DNA of 16,578 nucleotides from Mucidula mucida. Its lineage: Eukaryota > Basidiomycota > Agaricomycetes > Agaricales > Physalacriaceae. Location of the stretch: NCBI GenBank assembly GCA_015501055.1, contig JADNYV010000747.1:1-16578 (forward strand), given 5' to 3'. Under the pieces are notes generated by a model. That model ran no database searches. It saw only the letters and a list, made by a program, of their open reading frames with translations, and was not told the origin of the DNA. The position numbers were made by a program, and so were the translations under genes. Positions 1 to 8,455 of the stretch are shown here, piece after piece. The first letter of the stretch is position 1. Each line of letters begins with the position of its first letter.

Positions 1-578
1 GGGGATAGACTCGATAGTTACAGCCATAGGTGGTCGTCGGAGAAAGAGGCGGAGACAATGCCTCTTGATATAGAACGATACAAGTCGGATGTAGGAACAA
101 GACCTCTCCTTACGAGACGTAGACGACGCCGGCAACCTTTACGAAACTGGAAGTCAGGAAAAGATACTTACATGATTGCTCTCGTTATTGGTGTGGGAAT
201 GATGGCGGACGAAGGATGAATGATGCCGAGGCCCGGCATCACACGTTGCCTTTGCACAGCCATGACAATTCTCCTTGTATGTTTCCCGGTTTCTTTGTAT
301 GCAGGAGTCGCTCGGTCATCGACGCCGCCCGTGTGAGAACTCATACGGTCGCTTCGGGCTAGAAAGAGCCGCCCTTCTGGTTTGTTTCTCGTCCTGATTT
401 CCGCCGAATCGAAGTTGTACTCCATCCTGGAATCTTCGTGTGACCTAAAAAAAGCCTCACCAGTCTCATCAGTGCGCGTCGTAATGCAATCAGCAGATCA
501 TGCTTTGCGGTCTCCGAGGCAGAAGGTACTGGGTGCTTGAAAACAGCTCCATGTTGCCCCCCATCTCCAGTTCTGACC
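1..578. other. Upstream region of the reductase gene, no supported gene
   Basis: No convincing gene is visible here. A minus-strand open frame starts at an ATG at 425 and runs to a TAA at 168 (85 codons). Its last codons overlap a good donor (GTAAGT, minus strand near 170), so it could be the first exon of a divergent gene leaving the window. However, the only nearby acceptor would make an implausible 25-nt intron and the peptide resembles nothing I know. The stretch from about 430 to 578 would hold the promoter and 5' UTR of the gene at 579. I see no clear TATA box. Confidence 0.4.
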
Positions 579-3500
579 ATGTCTGTTCTGCCTCCCCTCG
601 ATGGGACTTTGCACCTTCCTCAGATCTTGGACTTTCATCTGAAGCATAACCCCAATTCCGCTGTCTACGTCTTTGCGTACGACGATGGACAACGAATTTC
701 TATCACGTTCGAGAAATTTGTGCGCGCTGTCCATCGCGCCGCCCGCCTCCTCGATTCGGTTCGCAGGGGCTCTGACTCGGACAGACCAGTCGTAGGCATT
801 ATCGCCAATGCAGATATTCTTCTTTACCAGACTGTTGCTCTTGCTAGTATCACATGTGGAATCATCGTGAGTCCCCTTCACTGATGGGCGTGCTGCAATG
901 TACTGAATGAAGATCTCTCGACAGCCTTTTCTGATATCTCCTCGAAACTCTCCAGCAGCTATTGACGATATGCTGCAGAAGATGCATTGCATTGACGTGC
1001 TCGTTGTGACGACTAACTCTCTTGATTCCCTTCTGGCCGAAGCGTTGACGGTCCCAGATTTGCGTGTACACGGGATGCCGACTCTGGAGCAGCTATACGG
1101 GCCCGACAGGATGGCGCTCTGTCCTGAGTTTATTCCCTATTCTGCACCCGACGTTAAGCCCATGGATATAGCTTTTATAATCCATTCGAGTGGTAGCACT
1201 GGTACGCTAGAGTTCTTCGTGGTCTTCCTCACTAACTCGCAGACAGGATTTCCGAAGCCTGTGCCTCAATCTTTTGCGACCGTCCTTCATTGGATGAATT
1301 TCCGTATGTCTTGAGGTTTTCTGTTGATTCCGTTCTAACGTTCATCTTAGTGGACGTATCTGGTATCAGAGATCCTTCCATTCACGTCTGCGCCGCTATG
1401 GCCATCCCTGGGTTCCATGCATTCGGAGTCAACTTCCAACTACTTTATCCTCTGACTCTCGTTAAGCCGGCTGCGTTGTTTCCGCCGACTTCGTACGATT
1501 TCCGCACAGGTATGTTTCCTGCACCAACCTATCCCTTTTCCAGTTCAAATCAATATGACCAGGGGAATGCTTCTCGAATGCAATGCCCATGTTTCCTCAA
1601 CCGACTAACGTCCTTCAACACATTCAGTGGACAGGCGCCGACATGCTCCTGAGCGTACCATCTCTCTTGACGTCCTGGCGCGTCAATCCAGCCCATGTTG
1701 AAGTTCTCAAGACCATGCGATGCATTGTATACCACTTGGTTCTTTTCTATCGTAGTACTGACTAGACATCTCTAGTGCTGTAGCTCCGGGCCGTTACCCC
1801 AAGATGTTGGTGATGATCTCGTTCGTCGGGGTGTACCACTTTGCACGAGTTATGGAGCGACCGAGTTCGGTATACCGACCTACCGCCTGCCCCTTGGCCC
1901 GAACGGTCTTCCATCAATCGAGGTCTTCGGAGACATCGAGCAGCGCCTCAAAGATTGGCGTTACGTCTCCTTCAACAAACACGTCACTCTTCGCCTCATT
2001 CCTCAGACCGGAAGCACGGACGTTTTTGAGTTGCAGATTCTGGTGTGTTCATTCTGTGGCGCTTTGTCGCTACATAACTCACTTTGATTTTGTCAGACCA
2101 CACCTTCCCATCAACCCGCGATAGAGAACCTACCAGATGTTGCCGGCTATGCGACCCATGACATCGTCAAAGCTCATCCCACTACACCAGGCTTATGGAG
2201 GGTGTAAGCTTATATTTCATTTCCCACCTTTAACGACATTGACACAGTAGCAGGATTGGTCGGACTGACGAAGTCATTGTCCTTTCCGCCGGAGAGAAAG
2301 TTGTCCCCAACCAAACCGAAGACAAAGTCAACTCCTCTCCTGATGTCTCTGGGGCGTTGATGTTCGGGCGAGGACGACCCCACTGCGGCTTGATTGTCGA
2401 ACCTCGGGATCCCGATCGATGGGCAAAGCAGGGAGTGCATTTCGTCAACGCTATTTGGTACGTGTAAGATGAGGGTCATGTCCTGCTTGGTTAACGTCGC
2501 TCATATGTAGGCCATTCGTGGAAGCGGCCAACACGCAGGCACCAGCGTTCAGCCGTATCATGCGAAGCATGGTTATCGTAGCGACTCACGAGAAGCCCAT
2601 GGAACGTGTCGGCAAAGGCAGTCTTGCTCGTCAAGCAACACTGTCTTCGTTCGAGAAGGAGATTGAGGACGCGTACCAGGACTTTCAAAGGAGCGCAAAA
2701 ACGGAGCCGCCTGCGAGCTGGGCGCGCGAGGATATCGTCGACTGGCTTAAACATCAAGCTAGCGATCTTGTTTTAAAGCGCAACTTCGAGCTTGATCCGC
2801 GTGATGACCTGTTCAGAGCAGGATTTGACAGGTATTATTACGACTGTCATGACATTTTGATACTGACGCTTCCAATAGTATCAGCGCTGTCTCTCTACTC
2901 TCTCGAATCTCAGGCGCTCTTCCCCGTAGCGTCGCTCATCTTCTCAGCCCGACATTCGTCTACGAGCACCCGACGCTCAGTGATATGGCCAACACTTTAC
3001 TGAACGTCATAGCTGGTAACGCCGAGATCGCCGACGATAGTTCCAAGCTCGCAGAACTGACAGCCATGACTCACAAGTACTCCGTCTTCAAGTCACCAAT
3101 CAGCTCGAAGACGCCGCGGACCTCTTCTGTTCGCTCAGTGCTTCTCACGGGGACGACTGGCGCTCTAGGCAGTTACCTGCTTGAAGGTCTGCTCCGCCAT
3201 CCCGAGGTTGTCACCGTTTTTGCGGTCAATCGACCCGCCAACACCCCGACGTACGAGCGTCAGGTTGAAGCATTCCGCTCCAAAGGTCTAGACGTTGAAT
3301 TGTTCACCTCAGGCAAGGTTGTCTGGATCGATGGGGATCCTCTCGCGTTGGACAATCTTCGGAAATGGAAAGAGAACGTCGACGTCGTCATCCACAACGC
3401 GTGGAAACTCGACTTCAACCTCTCGCTTTCCTCTTTCGAACCACTTATCCGCTCTACGCACGCGATGCTCGAGGTCTGCAGGGTGTCAACAAGGAAAGTT

Positions 3501-4310
3501 CAGTTCTTCTTCACGTCGTCGACTAGTGCTGCTCAAAGCTGGGATAGCGAGCTTGGCTTAGTTCCGGAAAGCGCTGTTGAATCGAGATATGCGCTTGGGA
3601 AGGGATATGGGGAGAGTAAGCACGTTATAGAGGTTGCTATGCAGGAAGCGGGTATTGATGCTACGGTTCTGCGTATCGGACAGGTGGCTGGAGGTGCACC
3701 GTTGGGAGCGTGGGCTACGACTGATTGGGTTCCGGCGATGGTCAAGTCTAGTGTAACACTAGGTGTTCTCCCGTCTGCAGTTGGGGTGAGTATTTCCGTG
3801 TAATTCCTCTAATTCCTCGTTCATCTAAACCTCGTCTAGACGATCTCGTGGATCCCGATGCATTCCCTGGCGAATTCTATCATCGATATCGTGTTTTCGG
3901 ATGTAGCAGTCCCGCTGGTTACCCTTCTCCATCCCAGCCCGACGTCTTGGGATTCCGTCCTCGACGCCATCGCGGAACAGCTTTATTCTCAAAGCGTCAC
4001 TCAGGAGAAGTTGCCTAGGGTCCCTTTAAGCGAATGGATGCGGCTGGTGGAGGAACACGACAAGGATCCAGCATCGGTTCCGGCTATAAAGCTTCGTGCT
4101 TTTTTCCGCCATTTTGCGAATAAGGATGCTCAAGCGAGGTCGATCGACTCTGATAGTCGGCGTGTGTTGGAGGCCGGTGGGCGGGCACGTTTTGAGCTTT
4201 GTAATGGATACGAGTTGAGTAGTACTATGCGTGGGTTAAAGGATGCAGGTGTTATACTTGACGATGTGGCGGGCTGGATAAGGTGTTGGAAGGAATGGGG
4301 TTTCTTGTAG
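579..4310 (+). CDS. NRPS-like adenylate-forming reductase (A-T-R, carboxylic acid reductase type)
   Basis: Predicted enzyme of about 1073 residues with adenylation (A), thiolation (T) and reductase (R) domains. Enzymes of this layout activate a carboxylic or amino acid with ATP, load it on a phosphopantetheine arm and release it as an aldehyde or alcohol with NADPH. Exons read from the sequence: 579-866, 925-1201, 1247-1303, 1351-1509, 1563-1726, 1776-2042, 2097-2203, 2254-2457, 2511-2831, 2879-3785 and 3840-4310, all in phase. The A domain shows HSSGSTGFPKP (from about residue 183), YGATEFG (341-347) and GRTDEVIVLSAGEKVVP (from 442). The T domain shows DDLFRAGFDSISAV, with Ser615 as the likely pantetheine site; that codon is split by an intron. 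The R domain has the NADP-binding VLLTGTTGALGS (702-713) and the YGESK pair Tyr858/Lys862. It ends at TAG 4308. ATG 579 is the first in-frame ATG. No stop or frameshift is seen, and the length fits basidiomycete enzymes of this class. The substrate cannot be read by eye. The fourth intron and the acceptor of the seventh are the least certain. Confidence 0.9.
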
Positions 4311-4944
4311 GCAAATGGTTGTAAGATTGGGTCAAATTTTGATGTTCCTTCACAAAGCTCTCGTGCGACGAATTCCTGTAGCTGTTTGGAGAATATCATA
4401 GAAAGAATGAGGCACAGATTGTTTCGTAAACGAAGAAGCTTTTGTTTCTTTGTTCAAAGCGAGGCACTGATGGCAAAGAACAACAACACAGTACTCTCGA
4501 CTGATGTTCTCGATGTTGTGGAAGCTTAGAGATTCCGTGCTGTGCTAGAGATACTGATCGCTAAACGGAGAACAACACATCTTGTTGTGTCCTTGTTCCT
4601 TGTCTGTCCTTGTCTTGTTCAAAGCGAGGCACTGATCAGTGATGGTATAGAACAACAACACATTGCCGTTATTGTATTCTCGGCTGTTGTTCTCATATTG
4701 TGGGAGTGTGTGGGTCAATGTTTCCTATGTTTAGTAACCAATTGGCGGAAGACAACGACTTCGTTGCCAGGGCGAAAGTATAGTTGTCGTGTGTTTGTTC
4801 TCAATGGACTTGCCTCATCTGGCTATTCCCACTTTTTCCTTCCCAATTGCTTTCTGCCCTCCTGATCGCATATAACGGAAGCGAGATGGCGGGAGAATCA
4901 ACAAATCCCCCAGCGGAAATCAGCCAGTCCCAACACAACGACCA
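4311..4944. other. Spacer between reductase and small membrane-protein gene
   Basis: No gene is seen. The first part is the 3' flank of the reductase gene. Its centre is rich in TTGT/ACAA and CCTTGT words and holds a degenerate direct repeat (listed separately). An open frame at 4542-4865 has no family resemblance and lies over this repetitive sequence, so I do not call it. An AT-rich TATAA-like site near 4868-4874 lies about 70 nt before the next ATG and could be part of its promoter. Confidence 0.5.
4450..4704 (+). repeat. Degenerate direct repeat pair in the spacer
   Basis: Twenty-two identical bases beginning TTGTTCAAAGCGAGG occur at 4450-4471 and again at 4615-4636. Both are followed by a 13-base match (GAACAACAACACA) at about 4479 and 4650, and then by a weaker match around TGTTCTC and TTGTGG. 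Each unit is roughly 70-90 bp and the starts are 165 bp apart. The second unit also contains a short inverted pair (GAACAACA near 4650 and TGTTGTTC near 4685). It may be a remnant of a small non-autonomous element or a local tandem duplication. No coding capacity is seen. Confidence 0.65.
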
Positions 4945-5450
4945 ATGTCTTCCTTCATGACTGCCTCGACATCGACCGACGCCCTTGCCGCCGTCGGATA
5001 CACGTTCTCGACAGAGACGCGTGAAAGCCGCCACGACCGCCGCATCTCTACGGAGTTGCCGCCATACATGGAGTACGAGGCCTCGCCTCCTCCTGAATAC
5101 ACGCTCAAAGACGAGCCTGCGACGCTCGCCATGTACTTGTTCAAATTTGGATTCTGTGAGTATCCCTACGCCGCCCTCATCCAAACCCAAAATGCTTACG
5201 CCACCCTTTAGTATTCCCGCCATTCTGGATTTTGGGCATATTCATCTTCTTCTCGCCGTTACGCGCCCCAGACGCTGCCGGCGAATGGCTGCCAGACAAA
5301 ACGGACGCGGAGAAGCAGGTGGTTATAGACAGGATCAGGACGGCTGAGATGAAGTGGGCGCGGCGATGCCTGGTTGCGTTGCTCGTCGTTACTCTCTTCG
5401 GCATTGTCGCTGGTGTCTCCATCTGGGCTGCATTACGCGGTTACCTCTAA
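4945..5450 (+). CDS. Small two-helix membrane protein, unknown function
   Basis: Two exons (4945-5155 and 5212-5450) are joined across a 56-nt intron (GTGAGT donor, CCTTTAG acceptor) to give 149 residues. The N-terminal half is polar, with many Ser/Thr/Glu, and contains a PPYMEYEASPPPEYTL stretch. A first predicted membrane segment lies at about residues 70-87 (LFPPFWILGIFIFFSPL). An acidic/charged loop with EKQVVIDRIRTAEMKWARR follows. A second hydrophobic segment ends at the C-terminus (about 123-149). No signal peptide is seen, so both ends may face the same side. From general familiarity, small basidiomycete hypothetical proteins with a GFLFPPFWILG-type helix and KWARRC before the last helix exist, but I cannot name a function. 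The frame and both splice sites are clean, and two decayed copies elsewhere in the window align to it. This makes it the intact parental-type copy. Confidence 0.85.
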
Positions 5451-5690
5451 ACCACCACCATCTTCGCAGTACGTTGCACATCATCCTTCGACCCCCCACA
5501 TATGCACCCTCCTTCCTTCCTGCGTGCATACACACTCTCCTTGGAACTCCACACGCGCATATACTTTCCCTCATCCACGATTTTACGCCCTCGTTTCGCA
5601 TTTTCACGCACTGTATCGCTAGCTCATTACCTGTATTTATTCCTACTTATGTCTCTGTTCTACTACCAATGCATCTGGTGTTATCACTGT
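5451..5690 (+). other. 3' flank of the small membrane-protein gene, conserved in its copies
   Basis: This pyrimidine-rich stretch follows the TAA at 5448. Blocks such as GCGTGCATACACACTC, TTTCGCATTTT, CACTGTATCGCT and GTTCTACTACCA recur in the same order downstream of both decayed copies (about 7570-7715 on plus, about 15950-16120 on minus). It therefore travelled with the gene when it was copied and probably represents the 3' UTR and end-processing region. Open frames over it have no family resemblance. Confidence 0.6.
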
Positions 5691-5699
5691 ACTGTGCAG

Positions 5700-6900
5700 C
5701 GATACCTGCAAGAACGTTTGAAGTGCGCGGCCCGAGGTGGTCAAAGTGGTGCTCGTCGCTTTTGCGAGTTTGTGAAGGGCACTGAGCCTTTTTGCTGTTT
5801 CGAAATTGCGGCTCGACAAGGCTAAGGGAGCGCGGGGAGTACTTCACCCTCTCACACTGTCAGCATGTCCTGCATTATTTCAAGCGCTCACCTCGTCTAA
5901 CGCCACATTCCGATCCTCGACCGTCAACATCCTCAGCAGCTCGTATCCAATCTTCTCTCGTTCAGTCGGTTTACGAGACTACACCGAGCTACCCAATCTG
6001 TGACATTGGTACGCCTCGAGGAATACACATGCATACGTTTATCACTCTTCACTATTGGAATCTCGAGGTTATCTGCATTACCGTGCGAGACGAGATGGAA
6101 ACCCAACTCAGGCGCTTACTGGACACACAGCCTTTGATCTCGCACTTGAAAGGTTCATGTTTAAGTTCTTAAAATGCGAGTTGACGTCCTGCTATTCGGT
6201 TGTCTTGAATCAGTTGTGTGCTATTCAGTTGAGGGATCTTGTGAATAGGCTCTGGCTTCCGAATTCAGCCTGGGTGGCGAGGCGAGGACGTTCTTGTCGT
6301 TGCTCATAGGGCGTCTTCGGAGTCTACCTCACTTGCATGATACAACTACCTAGTTCAGGTACAGATTTCAATGAAATTCTATTGATACAAAAATCTCAAG
6401 GTGGAGAAGTAGCAGATGCGGGACTACTCATATGGTGCAAGGTCAGTGCCATTGCTGTCATACCTGCTGTCTAACATGGGTCAAACCTCAACAAACGACG
6501 GGAATTTCCTTTGAGAAACATTTCTGCACTCGCAGGCACTCTACCGAGTTATTTTTCGGTGCTAGCCACAGCCAATCTGAAAGAACGTGGGGGGGATTGG
6601 TGCAACAAGGTCAGGCAAAGCCAGTCCTTGCTGCTGTATACTAGTAAGGTGTCTGGATACTCCTTTTGTTAACCCTTTCGTGTTCTGATTCATCAACAGT
6701 GTTGGCCCCCTTTGTATTTTCGTTTCTTCTTGCTTGGACCGGGCCATTGGCCGCTCCCTAAGTACTTGAAATAGGCTACAACCTGCTAGTACTGACCGAC
6801 ATCGCACTGGCGCGTAGATGCTCATAGAATGTCGTTTTATGCTGATTTCAAGATGGTCAGTTACGAGTACGGGCGGGACGGCATCTATCCCAAAAGGGAA
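5700..6900. other. Long gap without recognisable gene
   Basis: I see no gene I can support. Plus-strand open frames at 5792-6172 (126 codons) and 6055-6309 and a minus-strand frame at 6562-6825 give peptides with no domain, no consistent splice structure and no resemblance to a family I know. Base composition is unremarkable, and no long repeat with the rest of the window is obvious. It may contain very old coding debris. Confidence 0.4.
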
Positions 6901-6904
6901 ATAG

Positions 6905-7765
6905 CGGCAGCGATTGATTTTCTGTCTCCAACCACCACGTCGCTCCTGGCATCATCGACATGGGCAGCACCTCATTGGCAGCAGCCGTGATCTCGACCTC
7001 GAGGACCGGCCGTTCGACCTTTGGCTCGCGACTCACGCAGCGCAAGTCGAAGGAGATGAAATGATACTCGCGTGCATGGCGCGCTCAAAACAAGAACCAA
7101 TGTACCCGCTCGCCGATTTGCGTTATATTGGCCGTCAGGTATGCCCGCCTTTGTTTACGCTGAAAAGGGCGCCATTGCCGCCGTCGGATACACGTTCTCG
7201 ACTGAGACGCGCGAAAACCGTCACGACCGCCGCATCTCTACGGAGTTGCCCCCATGGAGTACGAGGCCTCGCCTCTTCCTGAATACACACTCAAAGACGA
7301 GCCTGTGACGCTCGCCATGTACGTGTTCAAATTCGGATTCTGTGAGTATCCCGAAGCCCTGATTTGTGCCCCAAAATCTTACTTCCCTTTAGTATCCCTC
7401 CATTCTAGATTCTGGGCATGTTCATCTTACTCTCGCCATTAGACAGAATCAGGACGGCCGAGATCAAGTGGGCGCGGCGATGCCTGGTTACATTGCTTCT
7501 CGTTACTGTTTGGCATCGTCGCTGGTGTCTCCATCTGGACTGCATTACGCGATTACCTTCAAACCCTGCGTGCATACACACTCTTCCTGGAACCCCAGAC
7601 GCAGATTACTCTCCTTCCTGCACCATTTCATGCCCCTTTCGCATTTTACGCACTGTATCGCTGGCTCATCACCTGTGTTTAGTTCTCCTTGATTCGCTGT
7701 TCTACTACCACTGCCAATGCAATGATATCGTAAATATATCTGGTTGCGACTCGTGCGTAAGGCGA
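6905..7765 (+). repeat. Segmental duplication, plus-strand copy
   Basis: This segment matches the reverse complement of about 15905-16560 in collinear blocks. The blocks are: a block containing CTGGCATCATCGACATGG (6946 here), GGAGATGAAATGATACTCGCG (about 7053-7073), TTGGCCGTCAGGTATGCCCGCC (about 7128-7149), the small-gene body, and GATATCGTAAAT (7724) with TTGCGA just after. The blocks upstream of the gene body are absent in front of the intact gene at 4945. The two decayed copies therefore share an ancestor segment that differed from the intact locus at its 5' side. Divergence is considerable, with many indels. Confidence 0.75.
7165..7560 (+). pseudogene. Decayed copy of the small two-helix membrane-protein gene (copy 2)
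   Basis: It aligns over most of its length with the gene at 4945-5450. The original N-terminus and ATG are replaced: similarity starts at the codons for AAVGYTFSTETRE near 7169. A 4-nt deletion shifts the frame near 7250 (GAGTTGCCCCCATGG against GAGTTGCCGCCATACATGG). The intron and both splice sites survive (about 7341-7392). In exon 2 there is a 1-nt deletion and a TGG-to-TAG change in the first helix, followed by a deletion of about 66 nt between short TTA repeats (near 7439) that removes the acidic loop. Another 1-nt deletion lies in the last helix near 7510. With that many lesions it cannot make the parental protein. Its 3' flank is also shortened relative to the intact copy. Confidence 0.85.
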
Positions 7766-7906
7766 GAAAACCTCACTGATGAACCTCGGCGGAATTGGCA
7801 CCAAGGCGCACCATAACCAGAGAAAACTCAAAGATCTTTTTTGGCTAGTGTTGGAGCAAAGATGGGTACGTACTATAGCTATGCGAGGGACCGATATATA
7901 AGCAAG

Positions 7907-8248
7907 TGGCTACTTTTCATGTATACCTTGAGCACGCGTTCCGGCACCATCTAAGCTTGAAGTGCGTTGCCGTACAAATGTCGTCCCTACAACCCCTGGG
8001 TTCGCATCTGGCGCGTATTTTGGGATGCCCTCGATAATCTCTTTTAAGGGATGTTCTAGCATACAAGGACGTCGCCAAAGAAATCCGAGAACGTCATACA
8101 GTACTACTGTAGGCATTCGAGTCGCGTCAGGCAGTGCAAGCTTTGAACTCGACCACTCTAACCCTAAAGTGGCGCACAAGGAATTCACCGATCCACTCAA
8201 TGGCTCTGCGGATGCACATCCAGAATCCAGATGAGGAAGGTGATCGAA
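7907..8248 (-). pseudogene. Possible minus-strand coding remnant, unrecognised
   Basis: The minus strand stays open from just after a TAG near 8249 to a TAG at 7907-7909 (about 113 codons). The peptide has ordinary protein-like composition, including VVLYDVLGFLWRRP and HPLKEIIEGIPKYAPD. No clear start ATG is seen, the frame stops at the telomere-like motif, and I recognise no family. It could be a fragment of a gene left by rearrangement, or chance. Confidence 0.25.
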
Positions 8249-8249
8249 G

Positions 8250-8263
8250 CCCTAACCCTAACC
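8250..8263 (+). repeat. Short interstitial telomere-like repeat
   Basis: CCCTAACCCTAACC is slightly more than two copies of the fungal telomere hexamer TTAGGG in reverse orientation. It lies 193 nt before the ATG of the API5-like gene. It could be a promoter element of telo-box type, a scar of end joining, or chance. One further CTAACCCTAA lies at about 8158-8167. Confidence 0.5.
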
Positions 8264-8455
8264 TAGTTGGGCACTGCTCATGTCATTCCAGTTACGCCAT
8301 TTACATCTCTTCCTCTTACCGTCACTCTGCGACATCCTGATTGTTTAGCTATCCTCCCAGTCGCATCATCAGAACATACTAGGAGCAGAATCGCCTTCTA
8401 TACCACACAAAATATCTGCATAATCTCGGATATCTCTTCCCGCCACGAAAAGACT

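Larger units (their letters stand above)
7770..8455. other. Spacer upstream of the API5-like gene
   Basis: No gene can be confirmed. A TATATAAG site lies at 7895-7902, but nothing convincing starts just downstream on the plus strand. A telomere-like CCCTAACCCTAACC lies at 8250-8263. The last 190 nt before 8456 should contain the promoter and 5' UTR of the API5-like gene. A minus-strand open stretch in the left half is listed separately. Confidence 0.4.

Noticed and set aside
498..992. Minus-strand open frame of 164 codons
   Set aside because: It is antisense to the first two exons of the reductase gene, whose conserved motifs and splice sites are clear.
4130..4399. Minus-strand frame of 89 codons
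   Set aside because: It is antisense to the end of the reductase domain, and no signal of its own is seen.
5354..5825. Overlapping plus-strand frames after the small membrane-protein gene
   Set aside because: They run over exon 2 in a wrong frame and then the pyrimidine-rich 3' flank. Similarity to the other copies is at the DNA level with indels, not codon-preserving.
6857..7045. Minus-strand peptide conserved with the plus-strand peptide at 16349-16537
   Set aside because: The two frames look alike only because the DNA is an inverted duplication. They differ by indels and neither shows a domain, so coding is not supported.
7895..7902. TATATAAG as a core promoter
   Set aside because: No convincing gene starts within the expected distance on either strand, so it was mentioned only as part of the spacer.
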